Shown here: positions 8,350 through 17,132 of the stretch, one piece after another | Numbering within the stretch: position 1 is the stretch's first letter | Layout: every line of letters begins with the position of its first letter | Source: an uncultured Eubacteriales bacterium | Lineage (GTDB): Bacteria > Bacillota > Clostridia > Oscillospirales > CAG-382 | Assembly (NCBI GenBank): GCA_934479825.1 | Contig: CAKSOW010000029.1 | Coordinates: 1 to 32,792 of the forward strand | DNA length: 32,792 bases | Direction: 5' to 3' | The notes under the pieces: generated by a model | Database searches by the model: none | What the model saw: only the letters and a program-made list of their open reading frames with translations | Told to the model about the DNA's origin: nothing | Translations under genes and position numbers: made by a program

Positions 8350-10233
8350 ATGAAAAAGCAGAGGGACAGCGAGCAAAACTTCAAGAAAGCACCCACACCG
8401 GCCGAAGCCAAAGAACGGGCACGGAAAAATCAAGGCAAGGACGAGGTTTTTACCGACGAAGAGGTCAAAATTCTCGAAAAGGAATTGATTGATACTTATA
8501 TCCGTTCGGGAGATAAGCCGTTCAAGATACTGTTCAAGATGTATAAGAAGTATCTTCCGGAAATTTTCATCTCCTTGTTTTTCTATTTCATCAAAACGCT
8601 CCCCGTCATTGCTTTGCCGATCGTAACGGCAAAGATCATCAATCTCGTTACACATCCGACGCCGGATTTTTTCCATCGGCTGATTGTGTACATTGTCGTC
8701 ATGACGGCGCTGTTTTTCCTCAATATCCCGACGCATATGCTGCATATCAAATACCACAGCATTGTTTCGCGCAAAGTGGAAGCCGGGCTTCGCGGCGCTA
8801 TGGTCCGCAAGCTTCAACAGCTTTCCATTACGTTTCACAAGGAAATGCAGTCCGGACGTATCCAATCCAAACTCATGCGCGACGTGGAGACTATTCATGA
8901 GCTGTCAACGCATCTGTTTACCACGATTCCCGGCATTATTATCAATATGATCACCGCGCTTGCTGTGGTGCTTGCGTCTAACCTTACGGTTTTTGCGTTC
9001 TTTCTCTTGTGTATTCCGTGTGCGGTCGCAACAGTTCGCGCTTTCCGCAGACCGATCGGGTCTTCCAACCGGTCTTTTCGCAAGAATATGGAAAACACCT
9101 CGGCCAACTTAATGGATATGGTCGAAATGACGCCGATCACACGTGCGCATGCGCTCGAAAATAAGGAAGTCAACAAAATGACTTCCATCCTGAATACGCT
9201 TGCCAATACCGGTTTCAAGCTTGACATGGTAACGGCATTATTCGGTTCGATTTCGTGGGTCATGTTCCAGTTGTTCCAATTCCTGTGCTTGCTGTTTTCG
9301 GCATACATGGTATATAACGGCAAGATTTTGGTCGGCGATATTTCGCTGTATCAGCAGTATTTCACCATGTTGACCGGGCAGGTTTCATCGATTATCGGAC
9401 TTCTTCCGATTTTAACCAAAGGCTTTGAATCGATTTCCTCAGTCGGTGAAATTCTTTCGTCCATGGATATCGAGGACAACAACGGCAAGGTGAAGTTAAC
9501 CGATTTAAAGGGCGATTACGAATTCAAGGACGTGTATTTCTCGTATGAGGACGATCAGCCTTTGCTTCGCGGCATGAATCTGAAAGTAAACGCCGGCGAA
9601 ACGGTAGCATTTGTCGGCGAATCCGGCTCGGGAAAGACCACACTTCTCAATCTGATCATCGGGTTCAATCTGCCGAAATCCGGCCTGTTGACCGTGGACG
9701 GACACGACATCCGCGATATTGACCTGCATGCCTATCGGCGGCACATCTCAATCGTGCCGCAAAACAGCGTGTTATTTACCGGAACGATCCGTGAAAACAT
9801 TACTTATGGGCTCAAAAATATTACCGACGAGAAACTGTATGCGGCGCTTGACGCGGCAAGACTTACCGAGTTTATTGCGTCTCTGCCGCAGGGGGTGGAC
9901 ACTCCCTTGGAGGAGCACGGTGCGAACCTTTCGGGCGGACAGCGTCAGCGCCTTTCGATTGCGCGCGCCATTATCCGAAATCCCGAAGTCATCATTTTGG
10001 ACGAGGCAACCAGTGCGCTGGACAGCGTTTCGGAACGGCAAATTCAGGACGCGATCAACAATTTGAGTGCCGGACACACGACCTTTATCGTGGCGCATCG
10101 GCTGTCTACCATTAAAAATGCCGACAGAATTGCCGTTATCAAGGACGGAAAATGCGTTGAAATGGGCACGTTTGACGAGCTTATGGAGAAGAAAGGCGAA
10201 TTCTACAAGTTAAGGACTTTGCAGGCCGTATAG
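8350..10233 (+). CDS. ABC exporter half-transporter (fused membrane and ATPase domains)
   Basis: A 627-residue half-transporter with an N-terminal six-helix membrane domain (about residues 60-345) and a C-terminal ATPase. The ATPase has Walker A GESGSGKTT (423-431), Q-loop VPQNS, signature LSGGQ (527-531), Walker B VIILDEATSALD and H-loop VAHRLS; all catalytic residues are present, so it can act as a homodimer. An unusual charged N-terminal extension of about 50 residues, rich in K, E and A, precedes the first helix. ATG 8350 is chosen over an upstream in-frame ATG (8299) because GGAGG (8337-8341) lies 8 nt before it. It is cotranscribed with the SMI1-like gene, 19 nt downstream. Substrate unknown. 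Confidence 0.92.
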   Translation: MKKQRDSEQNFKKAPTPAEAKERARKNQGKDEVFTDEEVKILEKELIDTYIRSGDKPFKILFKMYKKYLPEIFISLFFYFIKTLPVIALPIVTAKIINLVTHPTPDFFHRLIVYIVVMTALFFLNIPTHMLHIKYHSIVSRKVEAGLRGAMVRKLQQLSITFHKEMQSGRIQSKLMRDVETIHELSTHLFTTIPGIIINMITALAVVLASNLTVFAFFLLCIPCAVATVRAFRRPIGSSNRSFRKNMENTSANLMDMVEMTPITRAHALENKEVNKMTSILNTLANTGFKLDMVTALFGSISWVMFQLFQFLCLLFSAYMVYNGKILVGDISLYQQYFTMLTGQVSSIIGLLPILTKGFESISSVGEILSSMDIEDNNGKVKLTDLKGDYEFKDVYFSYEDDQPLLRGMNLKVNAGETVAFVGESGSGKTTLLNLIIGFNLPKSGLLTVDGHDIRDIDLHAYRRHISIVPQNSVLFTGTIRENITYGLKNITDEKLYAALDAARLTEFIASLPQGVDTPLEEHGANLSGGQRQRLSIARAIIRNPEVIILDEATSALDSVSERQIQDAINNLSAGHTTFIVAHRLSTIKNADRIAVIKDGKCVEMGTFDELMEKKGEFYKLRTLQAV

Positions 10234-10252
10234 TCGTATAGGAGAAAAAACG

Positions 10253-10690
10253 ATGTACCGTGAATTGTTGACACCTTATTTCAAGGAAAATCTTTATGCC
10301 TCCCTGCAAGAGCCATGCCCGGAGGAGCAAATCGAAAAAGCCGAACAGGCGGTGGGCTTGCCGTTTCCGAAAGAGTTAAAAGATCTGCTTTGCGAAACGA
10401 ACGGTGATCATTGGCTTTTGCTGTCGGCGGACGAAATTGCGGAAAATGCGCGTCTGAACCGGAAATGCTTTGAGGAGGCAGAGGAGGATGAAAAGGCTCT
10501 TTGGGAGCCGTTAAATCATCTTTTGCTCTTTGCCGCCAACGGCTGCGGCGATTATTACGGCTATCTGTTTTCGGACGATGGTTCGGCAAAACCTGGTATT
10601 TATATGTGGGAGCATGAGGACTTTCAGTATAAAAAGGTTGCCGAAGATATTGTCGATTTGATTAAAAAGTATTACAACAACGAAGTGTGA
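10253..10690 (+). CDS. SMI1/KNR4 family protein
   Basis: Soluble acidic protein of 145 residues with the SMI1/KNR4 pattern: an N-terminal helix with EEQIEKAEQAVGLPFPKEL, then LKDLLCETNGDHWLL, and later LLLFAANGCGDYYGYLF. In bacteria this fold is often an immunity protein for polymorphic or contact-dependent toxins, but it also occurs alone. No toxin gene is adjacent. AGGAG lies 9 nt before the ATG. It is the second gene of the ABC exporter operon and ends before a strong hairpin at 10714. The role here is unknown. Confidence 0.8.
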   Translation: MYRELLTPYFKENLYASLQEPCPEEQIEKAEQAVGLPFPKELKDLLCETNGDHWLLLSADEIAENARLNRKCFEEAEEDEKALWEPLNHLLLFAANGCGDYYGYLFSDDGSAKPGIYMWEHEDFQYKKVAEDIVDLIKKYYNNEV

Positions 10691-10713
10691 TGGTCTTGCA
10701 CTTCCCCAAGGAA

Positions 10714-10757
10714 AAACGCGGCTTTTCTTTCTGTGAAAGGCCGCGTTTCTATGTTTT
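10714..10757 (+). terminator. Terminator after the SMI1/KNR4 gene
   Basis: A 14-bp stem, 10714-10727 with 10735-10748 (core AAACGCGGC/GCCGCGTTT), is followed by a T-rich stretch ending in five T residues (10753-10757). Confidence 0.75.
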
Positions 10758-10768
10758 TCAGAAAAAGC

Positions 10769-10847
10769 AAAGGACGCCCGACGGTAGACCGTTGGGCGTC
10801 CTTTATAAATTTTCCCCCGCTTTTCTTTTAAGAAAAGCGGGGGAAAA
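10769..10847 (-). repeat. Two-hairpin 3'-end repeat module, copy A2
   Basis: Hairpin 1 has a 17-bp stem (10769-10785 with 10788-10804) around CGCCCGACGGT. Hairpin 2 has a 16-bp stem (10810-10825 with 10832-10847) around the invariant GCTTTTC-TTTTAA-GAAAAGC core. It lies 12 nt downstream of the minus-strand gene ending at 10859 and may terminate transcription from both sides of this convergent gap. Confidence 0.8.
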
Positions 10848-10858
10848 CCTATTATTGA

Positions 10859-11467
10859 CTATTGTTTGGAGGTGCCAAACAGCTTTTCGTTGACGACGAT
10901 ATCTGCATCTTCGCGTAATTTTTTCATATGTGCGGCATAATAATCGTCAAACAGCTTGTTTTCGGGAGTTTCTTTGTAAATCTGCCTTAAATAGTCGCGG
11001 TATTTCTGACCAATCAAGGAAATGCGGGAAATTTCCAAACTCATTTTTTTGTATTCATCAAGCGTATAGCCTTTTTGGGCAAGATACGCCAAAATGACTT
11101 CTTTTCCTGCCGGATCTTCTTCCATGAGCGAAAAATTCTGCTCATTCCATGCGTTGACTTCTTCGTCCGTGACGGAAATTCCATATTGAGCGGCATCCTG
11201 TAACATAAGTTCCCGGTCAATGAACCTGTCTAAAATCTCTTTGTCCGTAAAAGTTCCGGCCGCCTCGGACAGTCCCTCTTTATAGGAATCAAACCGTTCT
11301 TTTTTAATCGGTACGCCATTGACTATGGCAAGTGTGTACCCGTTCAGCATGGTGTCGGCTCTGTCGGGTGACGTTTGTTTCTGCCGGTTAAAGATAAGGC
11401 AAACGCCAAGAACGGCAAGCACGACAACAAAAACAAACAGGACAAACAGATTTCTTCTGGTTTTCAT
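10859..11467 (-). CDS. Membrane-anchored SurA N-terminal-like protein
   Basis: A 202-residue protein with one N-terminal membrane segment (about 8-26, not followed by a cysteine lipobox) and an extracytoplasmic helical domain. The stretch AIVNGVPIKKERFDSYKE, then FIDRELMLQDAAQYGISVTDEEVNAW, is the pattern of SurA/PrsA-type foldase N-terminal domains. The catalytic parvulin domain found in PrsA is absent; the protein ends about 40 residues after the helical part, so a chaperone-like role without isomerase activity is the simplest reading. GAGGAAACGA precedes the ATG. Repeat module A2 lies just after its stop. Confidence 0.75.
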   Translation of the reverse strand: MKTRRNLFVLFVFVVVLAVLGVCLIFNRQKQTSPDRADTMLNGYTLAIVNGVPIKKERFDSYKEGLSEAAGTFTDKEILDRFIDRELMLQDAAQYGISVTDEEVNAWNEQNFSLMEEDPAGKEVILAYLAQKGYTLDEYKKMSLEISRISLIGQKYRDYLRQIYKETPENKLFDDYYAAHMKKLREDADIVVNEKLFGTSKQ

Positions 11468-11537
11468 TCGTTTCCTCGCTTTTTTGAACGTTGCATTTTT
11501 GCAGATTTATGCTGTAAAACGCATTTTGTGACTATGC

Positions 11538-11572
11538 AAAAAAGGCTGCCGGAACTTCGGCAACCTTTTTTT
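11538..11572 (-). terminator. Bidirectional-looking terminator after the LRR lipoprotein gene
   Basis: Stem TGCCG/CGGCA plus AGG/CCT with one mismatch (11543-11551 with 11558-11566), flanked by A-run 11538-11543 and T-run 11566-11572. On the minus strand it ends in TTTTTT, 27 nt past the LRR lipoprotein stop. Confidence 0.8.
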
Positions 11573-11598
11573 CTTATGTAACCGAGTTTTTTTTCGGT

Positions 11599-12558
11599 TT
11601 ATTCTTCGGTTGTATCGGCTGCGGTTTCCGTGTGAGCTGCACCGTCCGCATAAGTCGAAACCTTGATGTTGTTCATGCGGAGCGTGTTGTACAGATCAGA
11701 GCCTTCGGGCACCTGCACCGTTGCATTGGAGCGATAGAAAGCAAGCGTATCGACTTCTTCGGTTGCGGCCGAAAGACGAACGGTCTGTGCCGCCGAATCG
11801 GTAAAGGCGTAGTAGGCGATTTTTTTGACTTCGTCGCCGTAAGCAACGCTTGCACCGCCGTTATATTTAAGTAGAATGCCGTCGCCGACAATGACCGACG
11901 TGCCTTGCAGGTTCTTATACCACGGAATCTGTTTGAAGTATTCGCCGAAAGCGTATAAACCGATATCGGTAACCGTATCCGGGATATTCAGGCTGGTCAG
12001 CGCGTCACAACCATAGAACATGCGCGCGCCGATTTCGGTAAGTCCTTTCGGGAGTGTGACTTCCTCCAAAGCCGTGCAACCCTGAAAGCAGGCTTCACCG
12101 ACTGTTTCGACCGAATCCGGAATGACAATTTTCTTAACGCTTTCGTTGTTCATGAAAACGCCGGCTTCAATGGCTGTAAGCGTATATTCGACCGGAACTT
12201 CAACGGTTTCTTCCACTTCTTTTTCTACGGTGGAGACTGTGCCGTCATCGGCTTTTACTTCTTCGGTAACGGTCTTCTTCTGCTTTTCTTTCTTCATGCG
12301 GATGACCGTTTCATCAAGAACGACTTCTTCCAAATCGCCGTTATAGGCGGTTAAAGTAGCGCCGTCGCCGGAATAATCGTATTCGTAAAGCGGCTTTTGT
12401 TCTTCCTCGTCTTTCGGAAGAACGATACCGGCAAGGTCGGAAACCGTGCTGTTATCAGAACTGTTGTCGGCCGTGTCTTCTTGTTGTTTCTGACAGGAAG
12501 AGAGCGCAAGACCGGCGCATACGGTAAGGCAAAGAATGCCGAGTGTGAGCTTTTTCAT
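11599..12558 (-). CDS. BspA-like leucine-rich repeat surface lipoprotein
   Basis: A 319-residue lipoprotein: signal peptide with lipobox LSSC and lipidated Cys22, then an acidic linker. A central block contains repeated LRR_5/BspA-type units such as AGVFMNNESVKKIVIPDSVETVGEACFQ split over several turns (the VTLPKGLTEIGARMFYGC and LNIPDTVTDIGLYAFGEY units are clear). The tail is threonine- and glutamate-rich. Such repeats usually bind proteins or glycans at the cell surface. The start is ATG 12556-12558, set by AGGAG 9 nt upstream; the frame is open to 12615 but that part would put residues before the signal peptide. It has its own promoter at 12606. Confidence 0.85.
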   Translation of the reverse strand: MKKLTLGILCLTVCAGLALSSCQKQQEDTADNSSDNSTVSDLAGIVLPKDEEEQKPLYEYDYSGDGATLTAYNGDLEEVVLDETVIRMKKEKQKKTVTEEVKADDGTVSTVEKEVEETVEVPVEYTLTAIEAGVFMNNESVKKIVIPDSVETVGEACFQGCTALEEVTLPKGLTEIGARMFYGCDALTSLNIPDTVTDIGLYAFGEYFKQIPWYKNLQGTSVIVGDGILLKYNGGASVAYGDEVKKIAYYAFTDSAAQTVRLSAATEEVDTLAFYRSNATVQVPEGSDLYNTLRMNNIKVSTYADGAAHTETAADTTEE

Positions 12559-12605
12559 GAGGGATGTCTCCTTTGAGCAAATTGAAGAAAAATATCGTAT
12601 AGTAA

Positions 12606-12634
12606 AGTATAACACACTTGAAAGTCAATTTCAA
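12606..12634 (-). promoter_or_regulatory. Promoter of the LRR lipoprotein gene
   Basis: On the minus strand TTGAAA (12629-12634), 17 nt spacer, TATACT (12606-12611), about 48 nt before the start codon. Confidence 0.75.
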
Positions 12635-12711
12635 CAGCAAAATCAAAGATTGTTACTGTTGCATAAGACAAGATGTCAATTTTTGTACAATATGGCAATG
12701 CTTTTCGTCAT

Positions 12712-13806
12712 TTAAACATTGAAACGGAACAAGACCACATCGCCGTCCTGCATGACATATTCCTTTCCCTCGGAGCGCATAAGCCCTTTTTCCTTGGCTG
12801 CCGCCGTTGAACCGCAAGCGACAAGGTCGTCGAAGGAAATCACTTCGGCACGGATAAAGCCGCGCTCAAAGTCCGTGTGGATTTTTCCGGCAGCCTGCGG
12901 CGCTTTGGTGCCGCGCGTGATAGTCCATGCGCGCACTTCTTCGGGACCGGCTGTAAGAAAACTGATAAGACCGAGCAAATCGTAGCAGGCGGTGACAAGG
13001 TTGTCAAGACCGCTCTGTTCAATGCCGAGTTCGGCTAAAAAGGCTTTCTTTTCTTCGCCCTCCAATTCGCTGATTTCCGCTTCAAGACCGGCGCAGATAT
13101 GGATAATGCCGGATTTTTCTTCGTCTGCAATGGCTTTGAGCGCCATGTAGTATTTGTTTTCGGAAAGGTCTGTTCCAATAGATTCTTCGTTGACATTGGC
13201 AACGTAGATAACCGGCTTTGCGGAGAGCAGCGGTACATCGCGCAGGATTTCAAGCTCGTCCGGCGTGTAATCGATGGTGTTGGCCTTTTTGCCGTTGTTG
13301 AGTGTTTCTATCACTTTTTCCAAAAGGTCGATTTCTTTTTGAACCGATTTATCGCCTTTCAGAATTTTCTTGGCGCGGTCGATACGGCGTTCCACAATTT
13401 CAATGTCCGAATAGATGAGCTCTAAATTGATGGTTGCCACGTCATCCGCCGGATTGACAACACCGTTTACATGGATGATATCGTCGTCGTCGAAACAGCG
13501 AACCACATGTACGACAGCGTCCACTTCGCGAATATGGGATAAGAATTTGTTGCCGAGTCCCTCGCCTTTGGACGCGCCTTTGACAAGGCCTGCGATATCC
13601 ACAAATTCGATCACGGCAGGCGTGTATTTTTTCGGATGATACATTTCGGCAAGCACGTCAAGACGTTTGTCCGGAACAGGCGCAATGCCGACATTGGGGT
13701 CGATCGTGCAGAAAGGATAGTTGGCGGATTCGGCGCCTGCGTTTGTAATAGCATTGAACAGTGTGCTTTTTCCTACGTTCGGAAGTCCGACGATACCAAG
13801 TTTCAT
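12712..13806 (-). CDS. ychF: Ribosome-binding ATPase YchF (OBG-family)
   Basis: A 364-residue P-loop protein of the Obg family that binds ribosomes and hydrolyses ATP. It begins MKLGIVGLPNVGKSTLF (P-loop 7-14), has DIAGLVKGASKGEGLGNKFL (switch II) and the NVNE motif in place of NKxD, the family feature that favours ATP over GTP. The C-terminal TGS domain has AWTITRGTKAPQAAGKIHTDFERGFIRAEVI split over its strands and ends VLFRFNV. Length is typical. GGAG lies 9 nt upstream of the start, and a promoter with perfect TATAAT lies at 13882. It appears to be a single-gene transcript. Confidence 0.98.
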   Translation of the reverse strand: MKLGIVGLPNVGKSTLFNAITNAGAESANYPFCTIDPNVGIAPVPDKRLDVLAEMYHPKKYTPAVIEFVDIAGLVKGASKGEGLGNKFLSHIREVDAVVHVVRCFDDDDIIHVNGVVNPADDVATINLELIYSDIEIVERRIDRAKKILKGDKSVQKEIDLLEKVIETLNNGKKANTIDYTPDELEILRDVPLLSAKPVIYVANVNEESIGTDLSENKYYMALKAIADEEKSGIIHICAGLEAEISELEGEEKKAFLAELGIEQSGLDNLVTACYDLLGLISFLTAGPEEVRAWTITRGTKAPQAAGKIHTDFERGFIRAEVISFDDLVACGSTAAAKEKGLMRSEGKEYVMQDGDVVLFRFNV

Positions 13807-13881
13807 AATAAATTTTCTCCTTGCGTATTCTGTTCACGGACTTTTCGGCTCGAAATCGCAGAATACATTTATTTTATCATA

Positions 13882-13910
13882 ATTATAGCATAAAACTTTC
13901 CGCGTTTCAA
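13882..13910 (-). promoter_or_regulatory. Promoter of ychF
   Basis: On the minus strand TTGAAA (13905-13910), 17 nt, TATAAT (13882-13887), 75 nt ahead of the ychF start. Confidence 0.8.
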
Positions 13911-13957
13911 GAGAAAAAGAAGATTTTTTGAAAATTGGTGTCAAAGCTTCTGCTTCT

Positions 13958-14572
13958 TTAATTTATTGATTTTCTTGGCTGGGGCTCTCTTTGAAAAAAT
14001 CCGAAAAAATCTTTTGCATACATAATTTCATGTCCGCCGACAGTATCTCCCGCAGTCAGGTACTCCCAATTGGTGTCGGTATACGTCAAAAGCCGCGGCT
14101 TGGGAAAGACTAACCAAATTTGTTTATCATATGCTTCGCTGATCGGCGAAACATAGAGTTCTTTGCGGTATAGACGCGTTTCTCGGCGGTATTCTTTGGA
14201 AAGCTCCGGCTCCGTTCCCGAATTATTGTATACATTATATAGGATTTTATTGTATTTTCTGACCTCAAAAAGGTAACGAGTACGCGTTTTTTCAATATTC
14301 CAGCGGCTGTGGGTTGAAATGAAAGACAGAACACTGACTTCGTAGGTTTTTCCCGCCATACCGACCGTGAAATCCGGTACACCATTTTGTCCGAAGAGAA
14401 TCTTTAACGGATGGCGCAACCATTGTACCGTGGCGCCGACCCGGGCAAGCTCTGACACTTTTCCGAACAGCACAAGGACTTTTACACTATACCAAATCAC
14501 TTTATAGATACTGTACAGAACAAAGAGCACGGCGGCGATGAGTGCCACATACATGATACCCCAAAACAACAT
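13958..14572 (-). CDS. Unrecognised protein with one or two N-terminal membrane helices
   Basis: A 204-residue protein I cannot assign. A hydrophobic N-terminus (about 3-38) is followed by a soluble, tyrosine- and arginine-rich domain (for example KTRTRYLFEVRKYNKILYNVYN and YRRETRLYRKELYVSPI) that is probably cytoplasmic. The ending (QREPQPRKSIN) is polar. Starts at 14572 or at the internal ATG 14554 are both possible; neither has a good ribosome binding site. It is last in the minus-strand series behind the ABC exporter pair, 62 nt after the preceding gene, with a small hairpin (GACCT/AGGTC) in the gap. A link to the exporter is suggested by position only. Confidence 0.6.
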   Translation of the reverse strand: MLFWGIMYVALIAAVLFVLYSIYKVIWYSVKVLVLFGKVSELARVGATVQWLRHPLKILFGQNGVPDFTVGMAGKTYEVSVLSFISTHSRWNIEKTRTRYLFEVRKYNKILYNVYNNSGTEPELSKEYRRETRLYRKELYVSPISEAYDKQIWLVFPKPRLLTYTDTNWEYLTAGDTVGGHEIMYAKDFFGFFQREPQPRKSIN

Positions 14573-14634
14573 AACATGCGGTGTCGCGACGACCTTTCAG
14601 GTCACACCTTTCCCTTCTTTCTTGGCCAAACTGC

Positions 14635-15261
14635 TTAGTATAACTTCGGCTTGGATTGATACCTTTCATGGAAGATCCTATCCTTGCCGTCCTGTTCGGC
14701 ATTTTTCCATATTTTGTTGCAGAGAAATAGGATAAGACACAGATATAGGCATAAGTATATCATATAAAACACAAAATACCAGAGCCGATCCTGCCATAGG
14801 ATCTCGCCTGACTGCCGTATTGGTTCATGCCGCTTCGTCAGCCCGATATAGATTGTATCATATAAAACGGAGGGGATATACCCGAAACGTCCGCCATCGT
14901 TCATAATCCCGACATAGCGTGAACAAAGGATCAAACGTCCGATTTCGCCCGGCAACACGGTAACGAGTGCTTTCTTCATGCCGTCTTTCAACGTATCGGA
15001 GGGCGCGTATTGTTTGGGAATGATTCTTTTTAACACAAAATAGCTGATAAAAAGAGAGAGAAAAAGCACCGGCGGCAAATTCAATAAGTAGCACAAGAAG
15101 TAAAACAAAGTATGTGAAATTTGCGCGGTTTTTAGCAGCATCGGGCCGATAAGTCCCCTTAAGGTATGCATACCGAAGAACGATGCAATGTAATTTGCCC
15201 CAATCGACGCCAATCCATAAACAAATATGTCCCTGATCCGGATTCCTCTTTTTCCTTTCAT
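14635..15261 (-). CDS. Unrecognised multi-pass membrane protein
   Basis: A 208-residue protein with about four membrane segments (roughly 10-35, 42-80, 104-122 and 158-185). Motif-like stretches are RIRDIFVYGLASIGANYIASFF near the start and VLPGEIGRLILCSRYVGIM in the middle; I do not recognise a family. I choose the ATG at 15259-15261 because GGAG lies 6 nt before it; the frame also has an ATG 4 codons earlier. It starts 71 nt after the end of the second ABC exporter gene, with a TATAAT-like box (15297-15302) between, so it might be read from the exporter operon or from its own weak promoter. Confidence 0.65.
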   Translation of the reverse strand: MKGKRGIRIRDIFVYGLASIGANYIASFFGMHTLRGLIGPMLLKTAQISHTLFYFLCYLLNLPPVLFLSLFISYFVLKRIIPKQYAPSDTLKDGMKKALVTVLPGEIGRLILCSRYVGIMNDGGRFGYIPSVLYDTIYIGLTKRHEPIRQSGEILWQDRLWYFVFYMIYLCLYLCLILFLCNKIWKNAEQDGKDRIFHERYQSKPKLY

Positions 15262-15332
15262 AATAAACTCCATTCTTTCGTTACGCGTCAGCGTAAATTA
15301 TACTTCTATTCTACCATAGGCGGCTTTTTTCA

Positions 15333-17129
15333 TCAGACGTCCTGATAGCGCTTTGCCTGTAATTCAAATAACCGGGCATAGATACCGTGCATGGCTAACA
15401 GCTCTTCGTGCGAACCCTGCTCGGCGATTTTTCCCTCATCAAGCACCAGAATCTTGGAGCAAAATTTCATGTTGGATAAACGGTGAGAAATCAACACAGC
15501 AGTTTTTCTTTCGGATAAGCGTGAAAAGTCCTCGAATATCTTTTCTTCCGCAAACACGTCCAGAGAAGCGGACGGCTCATCGAAAATGTAAAACGCCGAA
15601 TCCCGGAAATACGTCCGCGCCAAAGCTAATTTTTGCCATTCCCCTCCGGAAAGATTGAAGGAATTTTCAAGTTGTATACACATCGGGTCGTTCAAAATTT
15701 TGTCGTAATCCGCGCCCCCCGCCTGCAAAACGGCAGAAAAACCGCTTCTCTCGCAAGCTTGGTCAAGCATTGGGGTATTATTCCGCTCGTCGTACCTTGA
15801 CAAAGCGATACCGTCGCGTAACGGGATAAAAATATACGGAATGTTTTCCTGAAACAGAGTGGAAAACACGGCTCTTACCGATTTTATATCATATGTACGG
15901 ATATCCTTGCCGTTTATTCGGATACTTCCGGCAGTCGGATCATAAAAACGCATCAAAAGCTTTACAATAGTGGTCTTTCCTGAGCCGTTCAATCCGACAA
16001 GCCCGATTTTATCGCCGGAATGAATCGTAAAATTCACGTCGTTCAAAACGTTTTTGTCGGTTCCCGGATAGGCAAAAGCAACATGCTCGAATTCAATTGT
16101 CAGATTATCTTGCGGGCATAAATCGCCCGTGCTTGTTTCAATCGCCGTATTTTCTTCTACGAATTCGGATAAAAGCACCATGGAATCCCGATCGCTCTTT
16201 AGCTTTGAAATGTTATGTAACATTGCCGCAAACCGATTCTTCAAATTGTCGGCAAGGCTCCAGCTGTATTGAACCGAACCGATACTGATTTTTCCGGAAA
16301 GGGCATCTAAAATCGTTAAGAGTATCACTGCGAAAAAGCTAAGGTTTGCAATAAGATCCATTAAGAGTGCCAACAAACCGTATTTGGCTTTGTGTCTGCC
16401 GATCTGCGCATTTAGTTTTCGGCTTAAAAAAAGATACCGGTTCGTAAAATAATCCTCTGCGTTGTTTAACTTCGCTTCGAGCAGAATATCGCTGTTTTGC
16501 AGCGCGTCACCGTAATATCTGAGTCTTCTTTGGTCGCCGGAAATATTTATATTGAACGCACGCTGCTTTTTATCCGAAAAAACATCAAAAAAACACTTTG
16601 GAAGAACTAATATAGCAGTTGTGATGGCAAGAATGAGATTATACCGTCCGACAAGAATAAAGGATATCAGAAACGAAACCGTGTTGCAGATAAGATCAAA
16701 CAGCTCCCATGAAATATTCGCCGAAGACTTGTACGCTTTGGACAGTTCATTGTTGCGGTTTTGCCGTTCGTTGTCATCGAAATAGCGTATATCATATTCG
16801 GAACAGGCTTCGATTTCTTTCTTTTCGACATATAACGTTAGTTCTTCCGAGTAGATTCGGTCAATATACTCATGGCAAAAGCGCAAAACTCCGCCGACGA
16901 CTAATAACAAGCCATAGGCGCCGACTGACACCAACAAACCAAGTAATTTATTTTGTGCCGGAAATGCAATACTGTCTAAGATAATCTTCCAAAAATACGC
17001 AGACGCAATCGGAATCATAACGCCTAAAAAAGACAAAATAAATTTAAGTACCGAATACCAAACGGATATTTGGAAGCTGATTTTAAAAAATCCAAGGATA
17101 TTTCTTAGTGTAAATCTGTTCTTTTCCAT
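15333..17129 (-). CDS. ABC exporter half-transporter, second subunit of a pair
   Basis: A 598-residue half-transporter: membrane domain about 20-310, ATPase about 340-595. Visible are Walker A GLNGSGKTT (379-387), Q-loop FQENIP, signature LSGGE (493-497), Walker B FYIFDEPSASLD with E518, and H-loop ISHRLS (H549). It starts 3 nt after the stop of the partner gene and shares its form of Walker B (FDEPS), so the two probably make a heterodimer. Exporters of this kind often move peptides, bacteriocins or hydrophobic drugs in Firmicutes. No peptidase C39 domain is present. No precursor peptide gene was found nearby. Confidence 0.92.
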   Translation of the reverse strand: MEKNRFTLRNILGFFKISFQISVWYSVLKFILSFLGVMIPIASAYFWKIILDSIAFPAQNKLLGLLVSVGAYGLLLVVGGVLRFCHEYIDRIYSEELTLYVEKKEIEACSEYDIRYFDDNERQNRNNELSKAYKSSANISWELFDLICNTVSFLISFILVGRYNLILAITTAILVLPKCFFDVFSDKKQRAFNINISGDQRRLRYYGDALQNSDILLEAKLNNAEDYFTNRYLFLSRKLNAQIGRHKAKYGLLALLMDLIANLSFFAVILLTILDALSGKISIGSVQYSWSLADNLKNRFAAMLHNISKLKSDRDSMVLLSEFVEENTAIETSTGDLCPQDNLTIEFEHVAFAYPGTDKNVLNDVNFTIHSGDKIGLVGLNGSGKTTIVKLLMRFYDPTAGSIRINGKDIRTYDIKSVRAVFSTLFQENIPYIFIPLRDGIALSRYDERNNTPMLDQACERSGFSAVLQAGGADYDKILNDPMCIQLENSFNLSGGEWQKLALARTYFRDSAFYIFDEPSASLDVFAEEKIFEDFSRLSERKTAVLISHRLSNMKFCSKILVLDEGKIAEQGSHEELLAMHGIYARLFELQAKRYQDV

Positions 17130-17132
17130 ACA

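Noticed and set aside
10687..10893. A 68-codon frame after the SMI1 gene
   Set aside because: It runs through the terminator and the A2 hairpins; no ribosome binding site.
14502..14702. A 66-codon minus-strand frame between the two unknown membrane protein genes
   Set aside because: It overlaps both neighbours in another frame and has no ribosome binding site or recognisable features.
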